Part shown: positions 46,001 to 57,597 of the stretch, one piece after another
How positions within the stretch are numbered: the stretch's first letter is position 1
How the letters are laid out: every line of letters starts with the position of its first letter
Assembly: GCA_905250075.1 (NCBI GenBank)
Contig: CAJNOP010000874.1
Location: 16,468 to 80,467, forward strand
Reading direction: 5' to 3'
Origin: Rotaria sp. Silwood1
Taxonomy: Eukaryota > Rotifera > Eurotatoria > Philodinida > Philodinidae
DNA length: 64,000 nt
Made by a program: the position numbers and the translations under genes
The notes under the pieces: model-generated
The model's database searches: none
The model's input: the letters and a program-made list of their open reading frames with translations, nothing else
What the model was told of the DNA's origin: nothing

Positions 46001-48664
46001 CCTTCCCAAGAAGATTATCCAAGCGCATGGATTCGTCATTGGTCGGTCGTATAAGCATGATTTCTGGCGAGAGCCACCAATCGGTAATAAAAATTTCTTC
46101 TTTAGCCAGTTGAATAGCTTTTGCAATAGACTCCATATAGCTTTTTCCATTGATGAACCTATTTGAGAATAACACAAAATCTGATAATCAATGTGGTGAG
46201 CTTAGATACCAATAGCCCAATTGATTATGACGAATCGGTGCAAATGAATGAAAACGATTGTCACTATCATTGGCAAAACAATGCGCTTTTTCTTTCAATA
46301 CGTTCAAAGATTGCATCCATTCTTCATAATCACGAACCGTTTCACATTTCACTCTTAATGTTCGTTGTAAATTTATAATCTCAATACCATAATTCGTATT
46401 GGAGTTGCGATGATGACCCAACACCTCGAAACCTCGATCCACGAGCATTGGAAACCGGACTTCATGAGTATCTGGACGAACATAAGTAACAAAACTATCT
46501 TTGACAGCAAACCATCTGCATCAATAAAAATGCACGACATATGTAAGAATCTTTGTGACACAAACAAACCAATACATACTTTCGCTTACGATGAAATGGA
46601 TAAGCATTGCAACTAAAAGGTAGTCGAAGAAGCACATTGTGACCATGATGGTTGTCGCTTGATTGTTTAAGGAGATAGCCTTCCTTCAAACTGACTGCCA
46701 TTCCTCGGACAAATGAAAGACAACTGACTTCAAAAAATTCATACTGAAATTAGAAAAACAATGATGAAAATCATCCAATTTGAGATTCAGATGTTTCTAC
46801 AACAAGCAACTGAATATTTAACATTTCGGATCTGAACAATTTTAGACATTAGCATAGTGTATATATTTTTTTGGCATCTTACTGCATAGTGTTTAACCAT
46901 TTGAGGACCGATGGGTTATTTTTAACTCATCTACTTTTCAGTAAAGAAAAAAGTGTTTAGTTCACATTAACCCATTGGGAACGAGAAGCCTATATATAGG
47001 CAATAGCTCTGGGTCGACTTGTAAATTATTTTCGTATGCTTCTTATAGAATTATTATGACCTGCCTGCTACCACAGATTATGAATGGGACTACTGGGGCT
47101 GGGGGCTCTATAAGTTGCTATAGGGGACTACTTGGACCCCTTTTAACTCTACTACCGAGGACTATCTAGGACTCCTCGAAGTCTATTATAGGAAATTATG
47201 TGGGACTCTTATAGGGGACTACTTGACACCCCTATAGATCTACTAATGGGACCGTTGGGATCCCTATACGTCTACTATAGGGCACTACTTGGAACCCCAT
47301 AGCTCTACGATGGGGAACTATCTAGCACCTTATAAGTATACTGTAGGAGCCTACTGGGGGCCCGTATAGGCCTGCTATAGGGCATATTGGGAGCTCCTAT
47401 AGGTTGTTATAGGGGACTACTTGGGATCTTCTTAGCTCTACTACAATGGACTATAAACTGACCAGTCAGCCGTTCAAAAAATTGATTTTTCAATCAAAAG
47501 CGACTCCATCCTCAAAGGGATACATTGACGCCATGATCACTTCCTCTCTTATCTCAATGCATTGTCATGAGGTTTTTATCTGATCATTTTGAGTCAAATA
47601 CAATAAATTGATGAAAGAACCATTTTTCAATTGAAAAAAAAATCGGTCCTCAAGGGGTTAAAGACAAAACCTTGCTTGAACTCTTACCGTGGATGGATGA
47701 TTACGGCATTTCGGATGGCTAACAACTTTATTGAGATAGTCACAGAGTATTTGCTATAAATCAAACACAAGATAATTTCGGATAGAAATCAGTTTTGTTT
47801 TCGATGCACTTACACAAAATTCATGATCGATATTGTCATTGACGGCTGTCAATTTATCTTTAGATATTGGAAAACTTGGCCATTCGTTGTTTTCATCTTG
47901 GGCTCTAAAAAGAAACAATTCTTGATGGCAAACAGATCAAAAAGAAAATCATTATGATAATCAGCACGTATGATCGAAGTCCGATGAACTGCTTCAGTTC
48001 GTGTCATTTCGTCATCTAATGACGTTTGGTGGAGAAATCAAGATTATTCTGAGATTGGCTCGTAAAATAAAATCAGTGCATATTTCTTATTTCATTCTTC
48101 GATCATTTTATCTTACTCGTTTAAAGCACTGTTTGAATCTCTTCTTTTGGATTCAACAAGTTTTGTGAGCGCATTGTGTAAACCATTGAAATGCTGATAT
48201 AGTTTGCAGATTCTCCATTCAAAAGGACCATGCTGAATAGTGACTCGGTATCTGTATCAAACAAGATAGATCAGTTCGATTTGTTGGTTTATCAATGAGG
48301 AAATACTTACAAATGAAGATTAGGAAACTTGGTAGAGGTAGTGCTGATTCGTTCGGCAACTATTGATAAGATGTGAATTGGAACATTCGGTACAAATGCC
48401 CAGCCATCTTGATCATATATATGTGCGACAGAAAACATGTTGACTGTCAAAGACCAAACAAATGAGATACATATGAGATTAGGAAGATGCACACCAACCT
48501 TGTTGATGAGGTTCATCCAATGGATCATTAAAATTATTAGGAGGATAGGGTACATAGTCGTTAGACTTTCGATCCAATTGATCAGCATTGATAGCTATTT
48601 CGGTGAAGTTGGTCGTATGTTGAATCACAGTACTTTCGCTGTCGAAGTCATTGTGACGTGCCAT
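43035..48664 (-). CDS. PLD1: Phospholipase D (PX-PH-HKD type, PLD1/2)
   Basis: About 23 exons and roughly 1,050 residues. ATG at 48664 follows an acceptor-like TTTTCAG, so a 5' UTR intron is possible. The stop is TAG at 43037-43035. Order: a PX domain ([20 protein letters not shown], about 48250-48120); a PH domain (KEGYLLKQ, then [20 protein letters not shown] and [16 protein letters not shown], 46740-46200); [10 protein letters not shown]; the first HKD motif [20 protein letters not shown] with GRWDD (about 45700); a charged linker exon; then [36 protein letters not shown], and the second HKD motif [20 protein letters not shown] (about 43740). The conserved C-terminus VWT is encoded in a tiny last exon. 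The enzyme hydrolyses phosphatidylcholine to phosphatidic acid and choline and is usually regulated by PIP2 and small GTPases. One intron (46744-47687) carries a transposon. Exon ends other than those named are approximate. Confidence 0.93.
46893..47661. mobile_element. piggyBac-like non-autonomous element (TTAA-flanked MITE)
   Basis: Bounded by TTAA at 46893-46896 and 47658-47661. The left inverted repeat is CCATTTGAGGACCGATGGGT and the right one, read from the other strand, is CCCCTTGAGGACCGATTTTT. TTAA target duplication with ends of this form is typical of piggyBac elements. There is no transposase. It fills most of a phospholipase D intron of 944 bp. Its interior holds a GGGGACTACTTGG minisatellite. 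Confidence 0.8.
47060..47460. repeat. Minisatellite inside the piggyBac-like element
   Basis: Around ten diverged units of about 35-45 bp with consensus like CTACTATAGGGGACTACTTG followed by GGACCCCTATAG. The unit is partly self-complementary (CTATAGGGG with CCCCTATAG). Confidence 0.75.
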
Positions 48665-50582
48665 CTGAAAATGGATACAAATTTTGCTGCTTGTCAACAA
48701 CGTAGGTTATCGTTCGATGCTGTCCTAATAAATCTATTTGTTTCAAGCACTTTATGGCTTGTTAGGATTTTACCAAGTTCTGTAGCAAGTACTTGAACAC
48801 AAAGTACTCATAGTAATTTATAACATTTGCGCATGAAACACTTGGAAGTAATGAATGATCGATCAGTATGAGGGTAACCTAGGATAGAGATGTTGAGCAC
48901 AAGACTAGTCTAAGACGATAATTGAATTTCGAACAACAGTACATTCTGTTAATATAACTGGAGGAAGATCTTGCTACTAAAACGACGAAACGCAAAAAAT
49001 TCTACTCGCCACCGTGATTACTTATGCATCATCCTCACGTAGTACAGCATGCGATTGGGTTATATATGCGAGTTAAGATGCGCGGATGTTGAATAAGAAC
49101 CAAACTGTTTTTTAATACTCAACAAATATTCATCGATAGCTGTTTCTGCAGAAAATCAATCGATGAAGACAGAAATGCATATCTCCACTCTGCAAATCAA
49201 TATTCGATCATGTATGAAAAAGAATAGAATAAGTCATAGTGGCGATTATCGTAGATTGAACCTTGACCCTGATTATAATTCAGTCATTCTTGTAGAGAGT
49301 AATGTAAATAAAACATAATTAGTATTATTTTACTACTAAATATCAGTGTTTGGCTAGGCTTACACACACGGATGTTAATTATCTAATAAAATCCTCAAGT
49401 TTCTTGTGTTCTACATGCTGGTTCCTTGCCCCTAGAAGAGAAACTCAGAAATGTCGCGACTGCAGAGGAGCAGTCGGGTGACTCTTCCTGTTCAGAGGAA
49501 ATCGTAATCTTTCTGTGGCAAACCTAGACTAATTACCTCATCTTGACCACTTCATGACACCATTGAAGCAATCCATGAGCTGTATGTCAAAAAGATAAAA
49601 CAATGAAAGTACAACTAAAGTATTTTTACTATTAGCGTCTATCTACAAAAAAATAAGTAAAATACAAAGTGAAGGTTATTTTGCGTCTTTGCTCGTTCTT
49701 TTATGTAATTTTTTACTATCTTTGTTTTTTTCGGAACTCCAACAGTCGTAAAAGGAGACAATCATTTGTGTAAAATCCAAAAATAAGAGAACGTAAGAAC
49801 GAACAACAGAGATTTGTCCCGCACGAATGTCAGCATCGAGAAAGAAAAATAAGATCAAAACAAAGATTTTTTCTGCTTCGTTCGCTTGTGTTATTTTCTA
49901 ACAACTTCAATTGATCCCTTGTACTTGACAGAAAGCAAAAAGATTGATATGAAAATCAAACGGCGTAAAAGCCTGATAAAGAATAAAAAACAAGAAGTCA
50001 TTTGCAACTATTGGCTACATCGTGTCTAATACGTGGCAAAGTATGAACCTTCATGTTTGTAGCATATTTGTCAGCAGCCGTTCAATAGAAAAGAAACTTT
50101 CTTTAGTGAACGTGCCTTATATAAGTCTCTACAAGCTAAACTATTTATTGTCTCCGAACAACATTTCACATTTATTCATTTTACACAACGGCGCCGATTA
50201 TTTCCTATTGATTAATCAATTGGCGTTGGATTTTCTTTATTGGCAGTTAGAAAAAGTTTCAATGACATCAGAAAAATTAATGTCTATTCTCTATTCAACC
50301 TCGGCATTTAAGAGTGAGGAGATCCATGGGTGATGATAAAGAAAAGATCCCTACATAGCCACATGCTCATCCTAGATTGATCTTACTTTAGAAAAATTCC
50401 TAATTTCAACGTGATTTCGTATTCTTTTATTCTGCTCAAAAAAAATTAGTGTCCGATGAGTCATGTTTGAGAACATATTTAACAAAAAATACAGGTGACG
50501 CTTCTGTAAATAAGCCGATACAATGTTGTGCGTTCTGAGTAGACTAACTCAGTAATCATTTTCAGGATGATTGTATGAGTCA

Positions 50583-50635
50583 GTGAGAGTGTGAATAACG
50601 AGAAGACCCATCTACCAACACCCACATCCTCACCT
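50583..50635. repeat. Telomere-like palindrome 10
   Basis: GTGAGAGTGTGAATAA, core CGAGAAGACC, then CATCTACCAACACCCACATC. The core is of GAGAAGA type. Confidence 0.65.
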
Positions 50636-51651
50636 GGAATTCGTTCGAAAATCATAAAGTTTGGTTCTCCACAAAATCTGTATAGCAACTTTCGATGTCT
50701 ACCGAATAGATAATAAAAAGGGCAGAAATACTGATGGTTGTGAAGCATTCACATATTATTGGCATTCTATAAGCTGTGCTTTATTCTACAACATTGTTTC
50801 TTGATTAGTAAGGTGCTGATGATGATCTTTTCTCTCGGCCTTATTGTTTGCTTTCATAGCCATTCATGGCGAGCTCGAGGGAACACGATCAATGCAACTT
50901 TGTGGAACACAATGATCACACAATATCATGGTTTTATGTTGGTTGTCAAGAATGAGACCCGGACATTCCATTAAAAAAGTGAAACTAAAATGCGTATTAT
51001 GAATGCTGATAAACTGTGAGTGCTTGTGTTTTTCTCTTCAGAGTAGTGACTGTGCAGTTCTCTCACTTTCGTCTTCTATATTCTAGATTACTCGAAGGAA
51101 TTAAAAAGGAACTCTCTCTGCACATATCTACTGCAAATGAAAGCATCATATTAGTAAGTGTCGTCTTAAGTTTCTCACATAGAGACGTAACTACGTCAAA
51201 ATGTTTCCATATGCGCCGAAAATTTATTGTTATCGGTCATGAAAACTAACCTATTCATCTGTTTTTAATTTGTTACAGTTGATATGGAACTTTATGTGAG
51301 TTTTGAGTGACTGAGTGGAATCTCGAGATTCGTTGATCATGACAAACGACTCACACCCGAAGAGTTCGATCACGTAACATGTACATTAGAACTCAGTATT
51401 GATTAGATATGATAAAATTCGACTAGTAAAGACAATAAGAAAAACATCAATGAGTATTCTATACAATAATTGTAGGCTATTTGTTGTGTAACACAGGTAT
51501 GTACCAACTTCTGTTGTTTTATGATGTTGGGGACATAAGATAATTGAGATTTAACCGGAGCAGTGCTGCGACCGAAAAACTTCTGATTGTGTCAATGATT
51601 CATTTATCTGTGTATTTCTAAGATCATCATAGCTTAAAGACTTGAGAGTAC

Positions 51652-51692
51652 GAGTGTGGGAATGATCTTCTCTTCTCTCACACCCACACCCC
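51652..51692. repeat. Telomere-like palindrome 11
   Basis: GAGTGTGGGAATGATCTTCT, core TCTTCTC, then TCACACCCACACCCC. Confidence 0.75.
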
Positions 51693-52449
51693 GATCCTCA
51701 ACGTTCCCAGATCTCCTTGATTTTAGGAATACATAAATAAGTAAATCATTCACACTATGAATAACTGTTCATTCACTATACTGTTGTGGCCAATCATCGA
51801 TCTTGACATATCACGATTATAGAATATCACTTAGTCTGTCATCATCATCATCTATTCAACACCTCCTCTGCATCGTGTGTCTTGACATATTTTATTAAAT
51901 AATCGAATCGCTGTTGTCTATGATAAGACTCTTCTTCAACTGAACTTTTTAAAAGATGAATTCAATTTCAACTAGATTCTGAACTAACTTGTCACGAATT
52001 TCTTGCGTTGCTTCAATTAACTGTGGACTTGCGTCACAATTCTGTTCGATAAAAATCTATAGTGAAAAAGAGCAGAGAATATATAAAAAAAAACTCACTA
52101 TTTCAATGGTAGTTGCGTCAAAAGCAAAACTTGTCGATGTTTTCTCCTCAGTGATTGTTAAAAGCATGAAATGAAACCGAATTGCTTCGGAGGACAGAAC
52201 GACGTGTTTTTACCTGCAAAAGACGAACAGCGTAAATCGATTTATGACATGCCGATCAGTAGCACGGTTGAGAGAGCAAGAGGAAAGTAAAATTTACAAG
52301 TGAGAGGTAAAATTTATCAATACACACGCAGTACTTTTTCTTCTCCAGATCGAACACCAAAAGACATTTTCTCTTTCGTTTGAATAAACTTGATTAAAAA
52401 AAAACCAAACAGAAGAACACGTGTTTCACAAGCGTTTGTTGAAGAGGTA

Positions 52450-52550
52450 TGAGTGTCGATATGGTGACGTGTGTTGGTAGGGTGTGAATGTGGGATGCGG
52501 TGATTCCGTAATTCAACTGAAAACGCACACTTCACACTCATCCTGCACCT
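52450..52550. repeat. Telomere-like palindrome 12 (degenerate)
   Basis: GTGTTGGTAGGGTGTGAATG, core GATTCCGTAATTCAACTG, then CACACTTCACACTCATCC. Confidence 0.65.
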
Positions 52551-54478
52551 ACAATTCCAGTTCCAGTCTTAGTCCCAACTCATATTACATCTACAACCTC
52601 AAAAATCTTATTTATTATTCATTTGTCTTTCTCCATTATGATAGATAATGAATATGAATCTATTCTTAATTTCTCATTTGAGAAAAAAGTAACATTTCTA
52701 TATTTTGCTATCTTTTAGAATAAAATAAAACCGTATTAAATATTCGAGATTATGGAATTCAACACCATTAGAAGTTTTATTTATTGTATTTGATTTATTT
52801 TTCTTAAAATCTCAAAAAATAATCGATACAATGCTTGTTTATATACTCACTTGAAAATTGCGCAATATCTATTGCTCTTCTAGTGATGATCGGTGGTTTA
52901 TGATTGTTAATGGTATTTGATTTTCTATTCAATATAAATCTACGTTATTTTCTTTTTTATTTAGTTGCTCACCATGCCAAGCAAATAAATTCCATGGTGA
53001 ACTATTTCTTTATGTAGCGTTCACAAATACTATTCTAACATTATTCAAAAAATACTTATGATGTAACAATCAGAACTCTTAAACAAAGTTCTGTTTCTCT
53101 TATAATAATATGAAAGTCTTTCGATCGTTTGAAAAATCGTCATTTTTTCGCAGAGACTGCTATTAATTTAGCAACAGTTAAAATTACGTTCTATTTTAAC
53201 TGTTTCTAATAATAGAAGAGACGATAATAATTGTATCAGTTTAATATGGAAAGTGTCAAAGTTAAATTTCGGTAACTATTTATAAATTTTTGTTGGAATA
53301 ATATTTGGTTTTATTTAGGTTTAGAAGTATATATCAGAAGCTATCGTTTAGCTCGATCGATTAATTTAATTGAACCCAAAACACATCAGATTCAAACATG
53401 AAACATGCTGAAAGAAAGTTTCATTTATATTTGCAAAGAACACAACAAAATCATCAGATAGTTTTGATCTAGTACTTCAGTCTGACGAATACGATCGTAA
53501 TATATAATCTGGTGTTTGTCTTTTAGCTGAACAAGTTGTTTCATTAGAATTTCGTGAATGAGTATGAGGTCTAATGAAAAACCTGCTTTGATTATCAAAT
53601 TATCTTATAAAAGCTGTTAGCGCAATCTCTTGTGGGATTAAAAATGTGAAACACGATGGCTCTACCGTTACTAATTAAATGGAAATCCTTTCGTTCCACT
53701 ATGTTGCGATACATTTGTAGCTAACCGTTTATCTGATGCTTTACAACTACAGTTTCTCTGTCACGGTCTGTGATGAGTACCGGAGATTCTCTGTCACTGT
53801 CTGTGATGGGTACGGGGATTCTCTGTCATGGTCGGTGGGGGGGGGGCGGAGTGGGTGCAAAATTTCTACCCTATACACTTCAACACTCCTTTCAGATCGT
53901 GTTTCACAAAAGAGGGTATTTGATGAATCCAAAGATGATTCTATTGAAATATTACTTTATGTCTCTTGTTTGGGCTAAGAGTTTGTAGATGAATAAAATA
54001 CTTTTCAGCTCTTGTTAAAACTTATTTTAATGAAATGATAACAAATACAACTCAAGAAAATAATTTAAGATTAAAAATGATTTTTAAACATATTCGAAAA
54101 AAACTTTTCTTATACTTTTATACAATATTTATTCAGATGAATGTTAAGTCAGTATTTCTTTCAGATAATATAAATATCAAATAATTATGTTTACGATCTA
54201 CTTGCGGGTGAGCTTATTTTACATGGTTTATAGAGTCTTTGTGACAATATTTCTTTCTTCAAAAATAACTTTGTGAAGACAATCATTGCAACATTCCAAC
54301 TTACACGTTTATTTCGATTAGCTGAAATTAAAACATCAATTGATTCAATTCACAAGTGATCGTTTAGAAGAAGTTCGATTAGAATCAATTTGACGTTGAT
54401 CGTAAAAATAAGTTTGTTTTACTAAGATACTATAATAGGAAGACTTTGAAAAATTTCTATTTGCAGATGCATCAGAAT

Positions 54479-54524
54479 ATGGGTGGATGTGGGGAACAGA
54501 AAGTACACACATATCACCACACAC
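54479..54524. repeat. Telomere-like palindrome 13 (short)
   Basis: ATGGGTGGATGTGGGG, core AACAGAAAGTACAC, then ACATATCACCACACAC. Confidence 0.55.
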
Positions 54525-54647
54525 AAAAACAAATATAAACAGTTCGCCTTCATATCATCAATGTTATCTGAGTCATCATGGAACAGAAATGAACTATAAT
54601 AGCATCGCGATAAAAGTTCGGTGAGATACAACCTAGAATGTCTACTA

Positions 54648-54904
54648 AGGGTGGGGTGTGCGTGGGTGGGGGTGGGTTGGAGTGTGGGTGTAGGGTGTGA
54701 CTAATAGGATGATAAACACTGACACTCACACCCAGACCCAGACTCACACCCAGACCCAGACCCACACACCACATCCACACCCACACTCACACCCCACCCC
54801 ACACCCACACTCACACCCCACCCCACACCCACACCCACACCCACACTCACATCCCACCTCACACCCACATTCACACCCACCCACATCCACAATCCACACA
54901 CCCT
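54648..54904. repeat. Telomere-like palindrome 14 (long)
   Basis: G-arm from AAGGGTGGGGTGTGCGTGGG to GGGTGTAGGGTGTG, core GACTAATAGGATGATAAACA, then about 180 bp of CCCACA/CCCAGA repeats with a higher-order CACACCCACACTCACACCCC unit. The outer end and core match palindrome 8. Confidence 0.9.
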
Positions 54905-54920
54905 TATGAGAAAGAAAAAT

Positions 54921-55580
54921 ATATGTTTCTGAGTTAGTTTTTGATGCTGATTTCGAATATCTTATTCATTTTGGCTACAAATGAAAATATAGTGGTCAAA
55001 ATCGCAAAATACGAGCCCGTTTTATAGCAATTTATCTATAATATCGCTTTTTTTTCGAAAATGCAAGTTTTTAGAAGAAATGAGTTGAAGATTCGTTAAA
55101 TATTCTCAAACCTGCTGACTGCGCAACCGGTTTTCTCTGAAAGCTTGTGTTTTCGAAAAAAATACGATATTATAGATAATTTCCAATAAAATGGGCTCGT
55201 ATTTTCCGATGTTGACCACTATATTTCATTTATCGCCAAAATGAATATGATATTCGAAATCAGCATCAAAAACTGATTCAGCAAGATATCTTTCCTTGCA
55301 GAATAAGAAGGCTCTGTCAAAATGACACTTGTTTTTCTGCCAGATTTTTTCAAATTATTTCCTTCAAGGTCACTGCGATATAGGATTTTGACAAAGTTTC
55401 TTATTTCAACAAAAAAAATATATGTATCTGAATCAGATTTTGATGCTGATTCCGAATATCATATTTATTTTGACTATAAATGAATAAATATTGGTGAAAA
55501 TTGCGAAATACCAGCCCAATTTTTAGTGTGTTATCCAGGATATCGATTTTTTTTGTCCAAAATGGAAGTTTTTAGAAGAA
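54921..55580. repeat. Three-copy repeat: inverted pair plus a direct third copy
   Basis: Unit A (54921-55068) contains TTTTTGATGCTGATTTCGAA and ATACGAGCCC. Unit B (about 55144-55290) is its reverse complement. Unit C (about 55418-55580) is a more diverged direct copy. Each unit is about 150 bp. The A/B pair forms a large foldback with a 75-bp spacer, directly next to palindrome 14. No coding potential was recognised. Confidence 0.85.
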
Positions 55581-56187
55581 ATGAGTTGAGCAATCGATAG
55601 AGCTGAAAAATCTCTATCGAATGGTATATTGCACGAATCTTTTTAACTTATTCGAACATTGGAAAAAGTTACTTTTTGCACTGGAGTCTCACTAATTAGT
55701 ATGAATTATGACTAATTAGTGATTAAACGGTACGAAAGAAAGTCATAAATAATATTTTTTTGCATGGAACTACATTTCCAAATGATTGTCTACGAAACTA
55801 GATTAGAATGAACGAAATCTAACATTCCTATGAAATACTGGAAAGTTGATAAAAAGTACTCCTCAACACAAATTATTTAATTAATTTTGAACATAATTAA
55901 TTAATAACTCAGCCAATAATTAACCCGTTTTTTAATTTCATAGACATACCATGGAAAGTATTCTCTACAAACTGGCAAGGTTTCAAGGTATGTTTGGAGG
56001 AGGGGGGACACTCCCCCCTTAAGTTACAACGACGCAACAGCAAACGACCGTCTCTGCTCTTCTGCTCCCACTCCCAACAACAAATGTCTTATCAACACAC
56101 ACACTTTTGCTGCATGAGAACGTAGAAATATCACTCATAAAATCCTCAACCTTCTCAAACTTCTATTAACAAACGTGATCCCCAAGT

Positions 56188-56231
56188 ATGAGTGCGGGTA
56201 TGAATATTTCTTCACTCACACCCATACCCTC
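56188..56231. repeat. Telomere-like palindrome 15
   Basis: TATGAGTGCGGGTATG, core AATATTTCTTCAC, then TCACACCCATACCC. Confidence 0.7.
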
Positions 56232-56407
56232 AAGTTAACTTAAAATTGATATATTTTTACTTAGCAAACAAATAGTAGTCTTTAACTATTTTATCACGAC
56301 ATACAGGAGATCTGCGAAAGAAGTGGTCATTTCTACAGAAGATACAGCGTTGCTAATGAATGGGGCCAATTTCTCATGACTGAGTGCTAGATTTCAGCTG
56401 CTGTACT

Positions 56408-56523
56408 GGGTGTGGGTGTGAGTGTAGATAAAGAGAAGACTCACACCCAAACCACACCCACATTCATACCCACACCCCACCACCACCAACCAAACCGACA
56501 CCCACACCTCACACCCACACCCT
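56408..56523. repeat. Telomere-like palindrome 16
   Basis: GGGTGTGGGTGTGAGTGTAG, core ATAAAGAGAAGAC, then about 85 bp of CACACCCA-type repeats. Confidence 0.85.
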
Positions 56524-57597
56524 CAAGATTGTGCAGTGGTTGTGCAAGACAACATTGTAACATGAAGCCTTTTTCTGTTCTGTCTACTCGCATGTTGTCG
56601 AATGCTTCATGCAATGATGCGAATACCTATGAGAAGAAGAATGAGGTGCAACTGAGTGGGTGACGCTCCAACACCGACTATTTCTTCTTCTGCTCCTTTC
56701 CGATCATCATCTGCCAAATGTTTCTTTTTGTTTTCACTATTCTAATGACTGGATTAGTCAACATCGGATCCTGTCTCATTCAATTCGTTATTTAAATCTA
56801 CATACTTCGCAACTGTCTCATTTCACTTATATTAGCTTTGACTGTTTGCATCTACGTGAGTTAATGTCACATATATGCCTTATTACAAGCCTATTAAAAC
56901 GGTTCTTTTCAAGATTCTCATTTATTTCACGGTTACCGATAAAAATGGGATTAATAATAGAATCTTCAAAGATCAAGAATTCGAGTTCTGCTTTTGACGA
57001 GTTCGCCAATATGTGTATGATTCGTTTGATTTAGAGATAAGTTCACATAACACCATATTGTCAAAATTTTCTACCGCAAGAAACGTTTCATGCGAGCGCA
57101 CTGATGAGGTCTTGTCTGTGGAAATTGAATCATTTTTCAATCTTCGAAAAAGTCCAACAGAAACTCGCTTAGCTATTTTCGTTCGTTGGGAATCTAATAC
57201 TATGTTGTAGATGTTCAATTTTTTATCAAATTACATTCCAGTTTAAGTGATGAGAATTTGATCGTGAGACTTAGAATAATTGAACAAAAACGGAACTCCA
57301 CACTGATATCTGTTTTACACTGTGATTATCGATAAAATACAGTGAAGAATAGTTCTGTCAATTTCATGCTCATTTCGGGTTATTCCTTTACATCGGCGAT
57401 ATCTATAGAAATTGTATCAAATTCTAAATATCGTTGAGACAGATTAACTCAGTAATGTAATGTCAGAGATAGCAACGGCGATTTATTCTCGTAACTATAA
57501 TCTATTTAAAAATTGTCTTATTCCGTTGGAAATAACTTCTTTGTAAGTTTCATCGTGTTCTTTATACTTTAGTTGTAGAATACCATCGTGTGAAGTC

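Larger units (their letters stand above)
48665..54478. other. Intergenic/accessory, 5.8 kb
   Basis: Begins with the phospholipase D upstream region. The rest is AT-rich with three telomere-like palindromes (about 50.6, 51.7 and 52.5 kb) and a short tandem GTCTGTGATG/TCTCTGTCA repeat at 53755-53835. ORFs such as 50022-50333 and 51016-51249 have no recognisable domain. Around 53300-54370 there are coding-like stretches broken by stops, which may be a decayed gene that I cannot name. Confidence 0.4.
55581..57597. other. Intergenic with two hairpins
   Basis: Contains palindromes 15 and 16. Between 56660 and 57210 there are overlapping ORFs with Leu/Ser/His-rich translation (124 and 65 codons) that might be remnants of a repeat-type protein gene, but no domain could be named. 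A small inverted repeat ACTAATTAGT...ACTAATTAGT lies near 55690-55725. Confidence 0.4.

Noticed and set aside
45214..46616. Several plus-strand ORFs of 60-100 residues
   Set aside because: They are antisense shadows of phospholipase D exons on the minus strand.
53755..53835. Short CTGTGATG/TCTCTGTCA tandem repeat as an element
   Set aside because: Only about two to three diverged units of 30-40 bp; too little to call more than local duplication.
56660..57210. Possible leucine-rich or F-box-type gene
   Set aside because: Two overlapping ORFs with biased composition but no domain I can name; kept only as a remark in the intergenic entry.
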